Positions 26,728 to 35,618 of a stretch of DNA of 64,000 nucleotides are shown in pieces. The notes beneath the pieces were generated by a model. That model made no database searches, was not told the DNA's origin, and saw only the letters and a program-made list of their open reading frames with translations. Position numbers and translations under genes: made by a program. Numbering within the stretch: the first letter of the stretch is position 1; each line of letters opens with the position of its first letter. This DNA is from Anabaenopsis elenkinii CCIBt3563 (GTDB taxonomy: Bacteria; Cyanobacteriota; Cyanobacteriia; Cyanobacteriales; Nostocaceae): positions 3,200,469 to 3,264,468 of the forward strand of contig NZ_CP063311.1 in the NCBI RefSeq assembly GCF_015245355.1, read 5' to 3'.

Positions 26728-28115
26728 ATAAAATAACTAACTATTGCAACTGTAAAACTAATAATTAAGAATATACAAACTTGGCTAAAGGCGATAGGTG
26801 AGGATGGTGAAACCTGAGCTTGTAAACTAAATAATGTTACAAAACTGTCCTGAAATCCACTAAAGAAAAGCATTGTTGGGACGAGGAAAAATCCCATAAG
26901 TTGAGTTCGTCTAACTCCTACCATTGGTGGTAATAAGCCCAAACAAGTACCAGCTATAAGGACAGTAAGACCCCAAAAACCAGTGCTTGTCAAAACGAGT
27001 GTACCTATGAACATTATTACAGCTAATGTTAAAGCACGATGATTTAAATGGTTTATGATGGAAATGAATATTTGCCAAGTTTTCAGTAATAGATTGCGAC
27101 TCAAAAGACCAGCGCCAAACATTCCTATTAAAAATAAGAGGGTTTGGAAAGCATTGATCTCTCCCATCATTGATCCAATTGCCACAGATGCACCAGAACG
27201 TGACTTTTCTATGAAATACAAAGCAGCAATACCAAATACTGTATCGGCTGACTGAATTGCAGATGTAGTTACAATGTAAAGCCTACTGCTACTAGCACCT
27301 TCTTTATTAGCAGTGAAGAGTAATGTTAATGCAGCGGCATTAGCAGCACCTAATCCAGGTAATAAGCCAACAACTATTCCACAGAATGTACCTATTAAAC
27401 TTGCCTTATTTATTTGCACATCAGAAATTTTTAACTTGACATTTTTGGATTGAGGAGGTAACTTTGTTGTTTCTTCTGACAATGCTTGTAGTAGACCACT
27501 GATACCAAATAAACCTGATAGTACCGGTAAAATAACGTTAAATGCAGATGAGGAACCTCCAGCAACTAAAGGGGTACCAAGAATAATAATTCCAAATACA
27601 CCACTGAGCAAGAATAAAATAATAGCCCAGATGAAGTTAGTGTCAGTCAAAATAAGAGTACATGAGATAATCAGTAATATCCAAACTAAAATTGGCTTGA
27701 CTATATCTTCTGCCCAAGCTAGAGGATTAATTCCTATAACTGTTAATAATGTGCAAAAAACTGCACAAGTAAAAGCAATCACTAATCCACGCCATGACCC
27801 TTCAATAGATAGCTTTAAAGCTTCACCGCCCTGACCTTCTTTTGTTAGTTGATGTCCAGGTAAAAGGGCATATATCTCATCTGTAGGTACTCCTAAAAAC
27901 AAGCTAGGAATATAGTCAAAAAACGTATGGGTTATACTTACTATTACAATAAATAGGCAAATTGGTAATGACAATTCTCCATTGAGAGAAGCTGAAGAAT
28001 AAAGAGCTACCATTAAAGAAGCTATAACGTTGACATGGATTCCCGGAGTGAGACCAGAAATAATACCAACTAATAATCCTAAAATCAAAGCAATTATGTA
28101 GAAAAATAAAATCAT
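26700..28115 (-). CDS. TctA/DUF112-type membrane permease, archaeal style
   Basis: A highly hydrophobic protein of 471 residues with about 12 membrane segments. The N-terminal LLVGIISGLTPGIHVNVIASL and the repeated half GIVVGLLPGLGAANAAAL carry the G-x-x-P-G-x-x/H pattern of the tripartite tricarboxylate transporter TctA family, in the form once called DUF112 and most common in archaea. The internal YIPSLFLGVPTDE loop also fits. Neither TctB nor TctC is adjacent, so transport of tricarboxylates should not be assumed. It is preceded on the same strand, 64 bp away, by a membrane-anchored OB-fold gene and faces the tubulin-like operon. Confidence 0.85.
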   Translation of the reverse strand: MILFFYIIALILGLLVGIISGLTPGIHVNVIASLMVALYSSASLNGELSLPICLFIVIVSITHTFFDYIPSLFLGVPTDEIYALLPGHQLTKEGQGGEALKLSIEGSWRGLVIAFTCAVFCTLLTVIGINPLAWAEDIVKPILVWILLIISCTLILTDTNFIWAIILFLLSGVFGIIILGTPLVAGGSSSAFNVILPVLSGLFGISGLLQALSEETTKLPPQSKNVKLKISDVQINKASLIGTFCGIVVGLLPGLGAANAAALTLLFTANKEGASSSRLYIVTTSAIQSADTVFGIAALYFIEKSRSGASVAIGSMMGEINAFQTLLFLIGMFGAGLLSRNLLLKTWQIFISIINHLNHRALTLAVIMFIGTLVLTSTGFWGLTVLIAGTCLGLLPPMVGVRRTQLMGFFLVPTMLFFSGFQDSFVTLFSLQAQVSPSSPIAFSQVCIFLIISFTVAIVSYFIQCDSGSHQ

Positions 28116-28179
28116 TAGAATCTAATATCCAGATTTATTACCATTTGGTACTCAGGTGATGAAGAATATATTTTGATAG

Positions 28180-28905
28180 CTAATCAAATCTTACTTGCTT
28201 ACCGTTAAGAGAAACTTCTCCACGAAACTCGCCTATAGTAGCTAGCATACTTATTCTTTTTTGGGATGAAAGCATAATATCAAGCGTTTCCTTGTCCCAA
28301 TTACCTTCAAAAAAAATACCGTTCACAGATATACCAGTAGAACTAGTGACCTGAAACCTCAGCATTTTATAACCTTTTTGTGAGGTGAATTTTTCTACCG
28401 AGGTAGGAATCAGATTATTAATCCATACAGTTTGACCCATGTATTTATTAACTTCGGTTATATCAATGATTGGATAAGGGCTAACAATAGTAGTCGCAGA
28501 GGATTCATCGCTAATTTTGGTAATTGATTGATATGAAAGTGGAGATATTTGAGGCTGTTTTCTATAGATATTTAATAATCCGGTAACTCTTACTAAATCT
28601 CCTTTACGTGGCACAAAGGATAATTTTCCTAATGAAGGGAAAAAAGATACACGGTACTCACCATTTTCACTTTTTAGAGTAAGGAACTGTATACCTTGTT
28701 TGTTACGATAACTGTTTATTACTATTCCTTCAGATACTACTAATTGACCTATTGAATTAGAAGAAATAGATTCACCACTGTATACCTGTGCTTCAGAAAG
28801 TATTGGTTGGTAAAATTTACCAAAGATCCATATGACAAAAGTAATACCAGCAAATAATATGAGTGGATATCGAGGTTCTGTTACAAATTTTTTTAAGTGA
28901 TTCAT
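28180..28905 (-). CDS. Membrane-anchored protein with two OB-fold-like domains
   Basis: A protein of 241 residues. An N-terminal membrane helix (about 14-31, PLILFAGITFVIWIFGKF) is followed by two similar beta-rich domains, about 48-130 (QLVVSEGIVINSYRNKQG, FVPRKGDLVRVTGLLNIYRKQPQI) and 148-241 (YMGQTVWINNLIPTSVEKFT, then MLRFQVTSSTG, MLATIGEFRGEVSLNGK). The pattern resembles the OB-fold nucleic-acid-binding proteins found in bacterial and archaeal genomes. The orientation would place the domains outside the cytoplasm, where nucleic acid binding is less obvious. It is probably co-transcribed with the TctA-like permease. Confidence 0.7.
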   Translation of the reverse strand: MNHLKKFVTEPRYPLILFAGITFVIWIFGKFYQPILSEAQVYSGESISSNSIGQLVVSEGIVINSYRNKQGIQFLTLKSENGEYRVSFFPSLGKLSFVPRKGDLVRVTGLLNIYRKQPQISPLSYQSITKISDESSATTIVSPYPIIDITEVNKYMGQTVWINNLIPTSVEKFTSQKGYKMLRFQVTSSTGISVNGIFFEGNWDKETLDIMLSSQKRISMLATIGEFRGEVSLNGKQVRFD

Positions 28906-29388
28906 TTAATAATTAATTGCATCATGGCTAATCTGCTCTAAATGCTCTGCTAAATTGGTAGTCGTGTAATTAATTTTACCGATTAATAAGTATTGGCAGT
29001 AATTAAGCTTTGTAAATCTCATGCTCATCACCAACATGATCTCTTACACCCTCTACCTATTTTCTCATGAATCGCTATCTGAATCTGGTTTTATTCATAC
29101 CTTTCTACTATCAACTACACTAGACATCCCCCTGTGCCAGTTGTGTAAGTCCTAGTTCCCAATGAAGATTTTTCCGAATTAATTCTTAGTGGTATTCCCG
29201 TGGAGTTAGATGGCGAGGATATGGCGGTGTTAGGGAGAGCAGATGGGTTGATGGGTTTTTAACAAATTTTGCTACCATTAAGAGTGAGGGTAGCGCAAAG
29301 AAGAACACTTCTATTAGTCAAATCAATAGCAGCGAGTCAAGCAGCCTGTGGTGACAATTGATTTACTATCCAATACAGAGGAATAGAC
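28906..29388. other. Intergenic region with possible gene fragments
   Basis: A 483-bp region. The plus strand at 29149-29262 has an open 37-codon stretch (VLVPNEDFSELILSGIPVEL, then DGEDMAVLGRADGLMGF) that reads like the end of a real protein, but it lacks a start and follows an in-frame stop. A short protein-like piece (VEGVRDHVGDEHEIYKA) can be read on the minus strand around 29000-29060. Both look like decayed remnants. Confidence 0.35.
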
Positions 29389-30009
29389 ATGGAAACTAAA
29401 TTAACCAAACCATCTGTAGCACTGACAGAAATTCCCCCGGGGTATCTGAACATCATGGGTTATGTGGATGAGTCAGAGGTTAACGGTCCTGGTCGTCGTG
29501 CTGTTGTGTGGGTACAAGGTTGTCCCCGTGAATGCTCTGGTTGTTTTAATCCTGAGTCTTGGTCATTTGAGATTAATCAATTAATTGCTGTTGACACTCT
29601 GGCTGAGAATATCCTCAGCAAACCTCAGAATACAGGTGTGACATTTTCTGGTGGAGAACCATTTTGGCAAGCCACCGCACTAACTGCATTGGCCCGTAAG
29701 CTCAAAGCAGGGGGATTAAATATCATGTCTTTTACTGGGTTCACCCTCCAACAATTACAGTCGGAATCTGCTCCCCCAGATTCTCAGTCCTTATTAGCAG
29801 AACTAGATATCTTGATTGATGGCCCTTTTGTGGAGTCTCTAGCTATCAATTCTCCCACTTCTCTGGTTTCTTCTAGTAATCAAGGGGTTCATGTTTTTAA
29901 CCCAGAGTTAGCAAACCAGATGACTTGGGCTAGCGACCAGATAGAAATACATATTCTCAAGGATGGTAGCCGGATTGTCACTGGTTATCAAGGCGGTTTG
30001 AGCAAATAA
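29389..30009 (+). CDS. Radical-SAM activating-enzyme-like protein (NrdG type, 4Fe-4S)
   Basis: A protein of 206 residues. The cluster-binding motif CxxxCxxC is present as GCPRECSGCFNPESW, after NGPGRRAVVWVQG. VTFSGGEPFWQ is the glycine-rich SAM-binding segment, and LDILIDGPFV completes the fold. The family activates glycyl-radical enzymes such as anaerobic ribonucleotide reductase. No nrdD partner is visible in the window, so the target is unknown. An AGAGGAA site precedes the ATG. A strong hairpin follows the gene. Confidence 0.85.
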   Translation: METKLTKPSVALTEIPPGYLNIMGYVDESEVNGPGRRAVVWVQGCPRECSGCFNPESWSFEINQLIAVDTLAENILSKPQNTGVTFSGGEPFWQATALTALARKLKAGGLNIMSFTGFTLQQLQSESAPPDSQSLLAELDILIDGPFVESLAINSPTSLVSSSNQGVHVFNPELANQMTWASDQIEIHILKDGSRIVTGYQGGLSK

Positions 30010-30035
30010 TTATCACCTAATTATCACCGAACACA

Positions 30036-30057
30036 GAGACGTTCCCAGGAACGTCTC
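30036..30057. terminator. Hairpin between two convergent genes
   Basis: GAGACGTTCC is followed at once by CA and its inverse GGAACGTCTC, a perfect 10-bp stem. It lies between the 3' ends of the NrdG-like and msrA genes. There is no T-run, so termination is plausible but not proven. Confidence 0.5.
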
Positions 30058-30080
30058 CACAACGGGTAGTTAATTTTGTA

Positions 30081-30749
30081 TTAACCGGTAACTTGAGATT
30101 CTACAACACCGATGGGACAAGTAACATTTGTCCCCCCTAGACCACAATAACCATTGGGGTTTTTGGCGAGATACTGTTGATGATAGGCTTCTGCGTAGTA
30201 AAATTCAGGGGCATCTAAGATTTCCGTGGTAATCTTGCCATAACCTGCTTTGTTGAGAGCTTGTTGATAAGCGTCCCTTGATGCTTCTGCTAGTTGCTTC
30301 TGCTGTGGGGAATAAACATAAATTCCCGAACGGTATTGAGTACCAGTGTCGTTACCTTGGCGCATTCCTTGGGTGGGGTTATGGCTTTCCCAAAACACTT
30401 TGAGTAATTGAGGGTAACTAATCACTTTGGGGTCAAAGACAACTAAGACTACCTCGTTATGACCAGTCATTCCTGTACACACTTCATGATAAGTGGGGTT
30501 AGGGGTGCTACCCGCAGCATAACCCACAGCGGTTGTGTACACTCCTGGAAGTTGCCAAAATTTGCGTTCTGCACCCCAAAAACAGCCTAAGCCAAATATT
30601 GCTGTTTCCATTCCTGCGGGAAAAGGAGGTTTGAGGGGATTGTGATTCACATAATGTTCATTGGGTACTGGCATTAATGAGTTTCTTCCTGGTAAAGCTT
30701 CCTCTGGAGAGGGGATAGTTAGCTTTTTACCAAATCCAAATAGTCCCAT
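30081..30749 (-). CDS. msrA: Peptide methionine sulfoxide reductase A
   Basis: Reduces methionine-S-sulfoxide in proteins. The protein has 222 residues. The catalytic Cys is in [63 protein letters not shown] and [17 protein letters not shown] are standard MsrA blocks. Additional cysteines near the C terminus ([12 protein letters not shown]) could resolve the disulfide. The N-terminal extension (about 40 residues) is normal for cyanobacterial forms. It stands alone. Confidence 0.96.
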   Translation of the reverse strand: MGLFGFGKKLTIPSPEEALPGRNSLMPVPNEHYVNHNPLKPPFPAGMETAIFGLGCFWGAERKFWQLPGVYTTAVGYAAGSTPNPTYHEVCTGMTGHNEVVLVVFDPKVISYPQLLKVFWESHNPTQGMRQGNDTGTQYRSGIYVYSPQQKQLAEASRDAYQQALNKAGYGKITTEILDAPEFYYAEAYHQQYLAKNPNGYCGLGGTNVTCPIGVVESQVTG

Positions 30750-30875
30750 AGCTTTTAACTTTGATTTGTCTTAAACTTCTTTACTTTACTTAATATTGTA
30801 AAGAATCTCATGGGGCTTGGGATAAGTGACAAAAAAACTCATGGATGATTACCCACTGGCTCAATCTCAATAATT

Positions 30876-33017
30876 TTACATAAAAGACTGCACTAGAGGT
30901 AACATACGCCCCAGCTGCTCCTGTCCATTTATAGCTAGGTCACTGTGACATAAATACAGTTTGTCACCGACACGAGTCAGTAAATCTGCCAAAATGTTTG
31001 GTAATCTTGTTGCTTCTAACAAATTTTCCTCTTCTGCTGTCCAAGGTTGCCCTAACCTGTGTTGTAAGAATAATTGTGATCCAAATAACACGGAAGCGCC
31101 CCCTTTTGCCCATAAGGGTGAACCAACATCTAACCAAAAATGCCAAGGGTGAAATTTCCTACTACAACGATATTGGAAAATAGTTATTAAGGTGACGGCT
31201 TTGCTACCGGGGCCAATGGGTTGCAAGGGGTAAGGATTGGCGGTAATGGTACCATTTCGGAGTAGTTGTATAAATTCGGCAATGGTTGTGCTGGTATTAT
31301 TTAGTTCTAATCGGGTATTAATCTCCCAATAGTGTTGGGCTGTTTCCAGTAATTCCCGAATTGCTGCCATTTGGTCGTAGGGAAGATGGTTATTCTTAAG
31401 GAGAAAGTCCTGTATGGCTAGGAATAAAACGGTAGTGGGATGGGAGATGGAACGGGAATGGGATAGGGTAGCGCTGCTGCAAGCAGCTCGCTGTTTTTGT
31501 AACCACTGTAAAATCTCATGATAAGCTGTTGTGGCAGCATAGCCAATGCGATCCCATCGCTGAAATGCGGTAACTGGTAGCAAGTGTGGATGGTCGGGAT
31601 GAGGTACAAAACAGGAATCAGCAATCAATCCGGCGCGTACTGGGTCGATGGGGTAGTAAAATGAGGCAGAATTATCAACGACTTCTGTGTTTCTACTCAA
31701 GATAACTAACATCTCGGCCACTGCATCTCGATGTACCAGGCGACCTAAACCAGGATAAACTAGTGTGAGCATAGTGAGTAACCCACGAATCACAGAGGAA
31801 GTAATCAGGGGTCTTTGTTCCTTGGGTGATTGGACGGGTATATTTTGCTTAGTGAGGATTTCCACTAAAGTATAACGAGCGATCGCATCTAGACCAGGTG
31901 CAATAATTGCTACTTCTTCTGGTTGTACTTTTCCGGACTTGATAGCTTGACTAATTTCCTGTGCTGTTTCTCTTAACAATTCAGCACGGGAAGTAGTTTT
32001 AATTAACTGCACTGGTTGGGGTAAGCTAGATAACAGCATTGGTGTTGTGACTAATTCTACCATAGGAGTCAGCAGTCTATCTGCTAGACCTGGTAAAGGT
32101 GATGTGGTTAATGTCTCAATCCGACAACGCTGTGCTAAACCCTGCAAATAATCCGGATCAGCCCCTAAACCTAGACGGGGCGCACCATTGGGATTATAGC
32201 TAAATCCACCCACTGCACCTTGATCCAGTAAAAAATCAAACAGTTGACGCGCTACCGCGGGATAATCATCAACATCATCTGCTAGTATAGCTTGATAGCG
32301 TTGATTTAAGTGCGGTTGGTAATGGTGATGGCTCAATAATTGCTGACTATAAAGTTCAGTAATTATACCATAGGTAAGTAGTCCCCTTTCTAAGCACCAG
32401 CGGCGCCAATCTAGCAATAAAGATGCCACAAAGTCGGCATCTAAATCCAGGAAATTTTCTTGTAAGCCGGTGTGTAAAATCTCACCAATATTTTCACAGG
32501 GTGTACCACTGTAAGCAGCTAGCTGCAAGAAATCCAGGAGGCGACGGACTAAACGGTACTCATTGACCCCCGCACGGCGCAAAATAGCTGCATCCAATTG
32601 GGAACGCCACAGTTTTGTAGCTAATTGCTGTTCAGTTTCTGGACGTAGTCTGATGGGAAATTGCGCTTTGAGGTTTAAAGATGAAATCAATAAGGGCCAA
32701 AATAGAATTACTTCATCTTGAAAAAAACCCATCATGGTCTTGACGCGCACTGGATATTTCCCCTGGGTGGCGGTGGTAATTCTATCAGCCAAAATCCGGC
32801 GATTATCACTGTTTGCAGCTAAAACCAAGGCTCCCGGACGTGTTTTTTGCCAATGTGAAATTGGTTGTATATCCGAGGGTGTTTGCTTCTGTGGTTTTTC
32901 CGGATCAAATAAGGCAGAATTATGATGTTGAAGCCACCAATGACACAAATTCTCGACCAAGCGAGTCGTCTTACCGCTGCGACTAGGTCCTACAACCCAA
33001 ATAGAATCAGAAATCAC
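30876..33017 (-). CDS. P-loop protein of the UvrD/AddB-like repair class
   Basis: A protein of 713 residues beginning at a GTG with a Walker A motif at residues 9-17 (GPSRSGKTTRL). Further motifs suit a degenerate superfamily-1 helicase or AddB/RexB-like subunit: LVLAANSDNRR, RVKTMMGFFQDEVILFWPLL, ILADDVDDYPAVARQLFDFL, EVAIIAPGLDAIARYTLVEIL and SVIRGLLTMLTLVYP. No PD-(D/E)XK nuclease or Fe-S cysteine cluster is visible at the C terminus. It may be a RecB/AddB-like factor that lacks nuclease activity. Homologues are frequent in cyanobacteria and are sometimes labelled recombinase. A second insertion element lies directly beyond its start. Confidence 0.6.
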   Translation of the reverse strand: MISDSIWVVGPSRSGKTTRLVENLCHWWLQHHNSALFDPEKPQKQTPSDIQPISHWQKTRPGALVLAANSDNRRILADRITTATQGKYPVRVKTMMGFFQDEVILFWPLLISSLNLKAQFPIRLRPETEQQLATKLWRSQLDAAILRRAGVNEYRLVRRLLDFLQLAAYSGTPCENIGEILHTGLQENFLDLDADFVASLLLDWRRWCLERGLLTYGIITELYSQQLLSHHHYQPHLNQRYQAILADDVDDYPAVARQLFDFLLDQGAVGGFSYNPNGAPRLGLGADPDYLQGLAQRCRIETLTTSPLPGLADRLLTPMVELVTTPMLLSSLPQPVQLIKTTSRAELLRETAQEISQAIKSGKVQPEEVAIIAPGLDAIARYTLVEILTKQNIPVQSPKEQRPLITSSVIRGLLTMLTLVYPGLGRLVHRDAVAEMLVILSRNTEVVDNSASFYYPIDPVRAGLIADSCFVPHPDHPHLLPVTAFQRWDRIGYAATTAYHEILQWLQKQRAACSSATLSHSRSISHPTTVLFLAIQDFLLKNNHLPYDQMAAIRELLETAQHYWEINTRLELNNTSTTIAEFIQLLRNGTITANPYPLQPIGPGSKAVTLITIFQYRCSRKFHPWHFWLDVGSPLWAKGGASVLFGSQLFLQHRLGQPWTAEEENLLEATRLPNILADLLTRVGDKLYLCHSDLAINGQEQLGRMLPLVQSFM

Positions 33018-33134
33018 CCAACTATCCCCTTATAGATTTGCTCTTATACTTCCCAACTCAAGTTGATTACCTGAATTTGGGAAATAATTGTCATTTTGAC
33101 ACTCTCCATGCCTGAAGGCAGGGGATTCGGTGCG

Positions 33135-34313
33135 TCACTGACGTTCCTTGCTTTTGGAGGTCTTACGACCAACAGAAGTAGAGGGAACATCTCGACTGGC
33201 GTTACTTTGGGGTTGCCCACCCCTAGCGTTTGCACGACTTAAAATTACTTTGGCTGCATTCACATCACGTTGTTCTATGTGACCACAATGCAAGCAAGAA
33301 TGAGTTCTAGTGCTAAGTGATTTGTAAACTATTGCACCACAATTACTGCATTCTTGGCTAGTGAAATGAGGCAGAACAGCGATTATTTCCCGTCCAAATT
33401 TCTCTCCAAAGTATTCGAGCCACTGGCGAAAGTTGTACCAAGACGCATCAGAAATACTCTTAGCAAGCTTGTGGTTTCTCACCAACCCACTAACATTTAA
33501 ATCTTCCAAGACCACCTTAGCGTTAGCTAGGCATAAGTTACGCGCCAATCGTTTGGCGTGTTCATTCCTTTGTCGAGTTACTTTTAAATGTTTGCGAGCA
33601 TAAACACCACTGGCTTTCTTTCTACCAGATGACCCTTTCTTTTTCTTGTAAATACTGCGCTGAACTCGCTTGATATCTTTTTCAGCTTTACGTAAATATC
33701 TAGGGTTTTCTTGATGATTGCCATTGCTATCAGAGTAGAAATACTCTAACCCTACATCGATACCAATTTCAGATGTAGTTAATGGAGCTTCCTGTTTATT
33801 ATCTGCTTTCACACAGAACTGAACATAATATCCATCCGCACGGCGAACAATCCTAACTCTCTTAATTAGCTCTACAGGATAAGTGTGGATATCCCACTTA
33901 CCCAACAATTTGAGTTCACCAATGCCTTTTTTATCAGTAAAGGTAATACGACGTTTTGTGGGGTGAAGCTTCCAAGATTGTTGTTTATATTCAACAGAGC
34001 GACTATGCTTTTTAAATCTTGGATACCCTTTGTTTCCGGGTTTTTTAGCCTTGCAGTTAGCGAAAAATCTATTGATAGCACGTTCTACATTCTCAACAGA
34101 CGCTTGACAAGCGTGACTGCTCAAATCTCTCACAAATTCATATTCTGCTCGTAATTGAGTGTTGTATTTGTACAATTCTTTTTTGCCAATACCGCGATTA
34201 TCTATCCAGTATCTAAGCACCTTGTTTCTAACAAACTGACTCGTGCGAACAGCTTCATCTATGGCTTTTGACTGCGCTTTTTTGACAACTGCTTTGTACT
34301 CCATTACCAACAC
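33135..34313 (-). CDS. tnpB: TnpB, canonical RNA-guided nuclease of IS200/IS605
   Basis: From the GTG at 34313 the product begins MLVMEYKAVVKKAQ and is 392 residues long; AGGAGG lies ten bases upstream of this start. The RuvC catalytic residues are all present: Asp in EIGIDVGLEYFY, Glu in VVLEDLNVSG and Asp in EQRDVNAAKVIL. The zinc finger is complete (CSNCGAIVY...CLHCGH). TnpB of this type is known to cut DNA beside the target motif using RNA encoded by the element's right end, and to help the element persist. An earlier in-frame start at 34373 lacks a ribosome site. Its tnpA is broken, so this tnpB may be maintained on its own. Confidence 0.92.
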   Translation of the reverse strand: MLVMEYKAVVKKAQSKAIDEAVRTSQFVRNKVLRYWIDNRGIGKKELYKYNTQLRAEYEFVRDLSSHACQASVENVERAINRFFANCKAKKPGNKGYPRFKKHSRSVEYKQQSWKLHPTKRRITFTDKKGIGELKLLGKWDIHTYPVELIKRVRIVRRADGYYVQFCVKADNKQEAPLTTSEIGIDVGLEYFYSDSNGNHQENPRYLRKAEKDIKRVQRSIYKKKKGSSGRKKASGVYARKHLKVTRQRNEHAKRLARNLCLANAKVVLEDLNVSGLVRNHKLAKSISDASWYNFRQWLEYFGEKFGREIIAVLPHFTSQECSNCGAIVYKSLSTRTHSCLHCGHIEQRDVNAAKVILSRANARGGQPQSNASRDVPSTSVGRKTSKSKERQ

Positions 34314-34389
34314 TCTTAAATCACCTCCTTGATATTTATCTTTGCTTGAAATAATTATAGCCTGTAGCTGCATAAGTCAACAGGGTTCC

Positions 34390-34783
34390 ATGCAAAAATT
34401 CAAATCAAACAACAATGTTGTTTATTCGTGTAAATATCATGTTATTTTTTGCCCTAAATATAGAAGACCAGTTCTCGTGAACGCAATCGCTTCTCGATTA
34501 AAAGAGTTACTTGCTCAAATAGCGATTGAAATTAACATTGAAATTATAGAGATGGAAATCATGCCAGACCATGTACATTTATTGGTAGAAGTTGACCCTC
34601 AAGGAATACATCGAGTTGTAAAAAGATTTAAGGGTGCAACTTCTAGGTATTTACGATTAGAATTTCCACCAATTGAAACGTAGATTACCTACTTTATGGA
34701 CTAATTCTTATTTTGTTTCCACTGTCGGGGGTGCACCACTAGAGACAGTTAAAATGTACATTCAAAATCAAAAAGAAACTTAA
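34390..34783 (+). pseudogene. tnpA: IS200-like Y1 transposase tnpA, frameshifted
   Basis: The first frame gives MQKFKSNNNVVYSCKYHVIF, KYRRPVLVNAIASRLKELLAQ and the HUH motif MPDHVHLLVEV, then stops at a TAG at 34681. After removing one base in the GAAAC run at about 34676 the frame continues as RRLPTLWTNSYFVSTVGG and APLETVKMYIQNQKET to a TAA at 34783. The shift separates the HUH metal site from the catalytic Tyr region, so the product would be inactive. Confidence 0.9.
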
Positions 34784-34917
34784 CAGCGATTAAAATCGCC
34801 AACGGCTAGCCCCCATAAATAGAATTTAGGGGCTAGCTCGCCGTTGTATTATTGGTCTGTGTTGTCAAGTACGCTAAATTAGTTATTTGGTTGATTAGTA
34901 TCAAGTTACAAGCAGGG

Positions 34918-35121
34918 TCAATCTTGATTATCACCGAAAGACACGCAGGGACTGTCAACAAATACTGTGCTTTGGAAAGAATCGCAGAAAATTACTGTAG
35001 AACAATTTACCTCTAATTCATCGGGATGAATACATTCGATTCTTTCTGCTATCAAGGCATGAAAAGTACAATCATTGCAGATAGACTGGCGTGGTGGTTG
35101 ATCTTTTATGGAATCTGACAT
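34918..35121 (-). CDS. Small cysteine-rich protein
   Basis: A protein of 67 residues with six cysteines, spaced as CNDC, then IECIHP, NCSTVIFC and SPC. The CxxC plus later Cys/His residues suggest a small zinc ribbon. The middle part is amphipathic (TFHALIAERIECIHPDELEV). No signal or membrane segment. I cannot place it in a family, but its regular composition suggests a real cyanobacterial gene. It lies between the insertion element and a gene-free stretch. Confidence 0.55.
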   Translation of the reverse strand: MSDSIKDQPPRQSICNDCTFHALIAERIECIHPDELEVNCSTVIFCDSFQSTVFVDSPCVSFGDNQD

Positions 35122-35618
35122 TAGCTCTCACCTCATCATCCGGTAAATAGTCTACCGCTATAGAAATGTTATTGAGGGGTTTTGCAGTAACTGAATTATA
35201 GCAGTGATGCGATCGCTCACCCTTGTGACCTATAAATGGGATGATATCTCAGACTGTATTACATTTGGCAATAAGTCCTCAATTGCTCATTGTATTCTCT
35301 TGGTCTGGTCAAATGTTGCTCTTAGGGAATCGAAATGTTTTTTTTGGATAAAATTATACTTATTTTTATCCCTAATAAAAATTGCAGTTGGCAGTTTTGG
35401 GCTGCTATGATTGATAGTCAATTGTCCTATGCACTTCGATTGTTGAATGTACCTGAGCATAGTGGAATCAAGACCGTCGCCTGATCAGGGATTAGGAAAT
35501 GTTACCAGAAATGAGGAAAGCTAGTTTTTATACAGTCATGGTTCCTTTGCTGTTAAAACCACTGGTAAAATCTTCTTTAACCACTTCATAATCACCTAGA
35601 AACAGCCTCTTACCGACG
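35122..35618. other. Intergenic region before pxcA
   Basis: A 497-bp region with one HIP1 octamer near 35210. A 68-codon open stretch at 35204-35410 has no protein-like pattern or ribosome site and is treated as chance. The rest probably holds the pxcA promoter. Confidence 0.4.

Larger units (their letters stand above)
33097..34845. mobile_element. IS200/IS605-family element, second type
   Basis: Divergent tnpB (minus) and tnpA (plus, frameshifted). The right end, near 33097, carries the hairpin CATGCCTGAAGGCAGGGG next to TGACACTC. The left end carries the large hairpin AACGGCTAGCCCC ... GGGGCTAGCTCGCCGTT at 34801-34845. It is a different subfamily from the element at 7.1 kb: the TnpB here keeps its zinc finger. 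Confidence 0.8.

Noticed and set aside
35204-35410. 68-codon open frame upstream of pxcA
   Set aside because: No ribosome site, odd composition and no family pattern; probably chance in AT-rich DNA.
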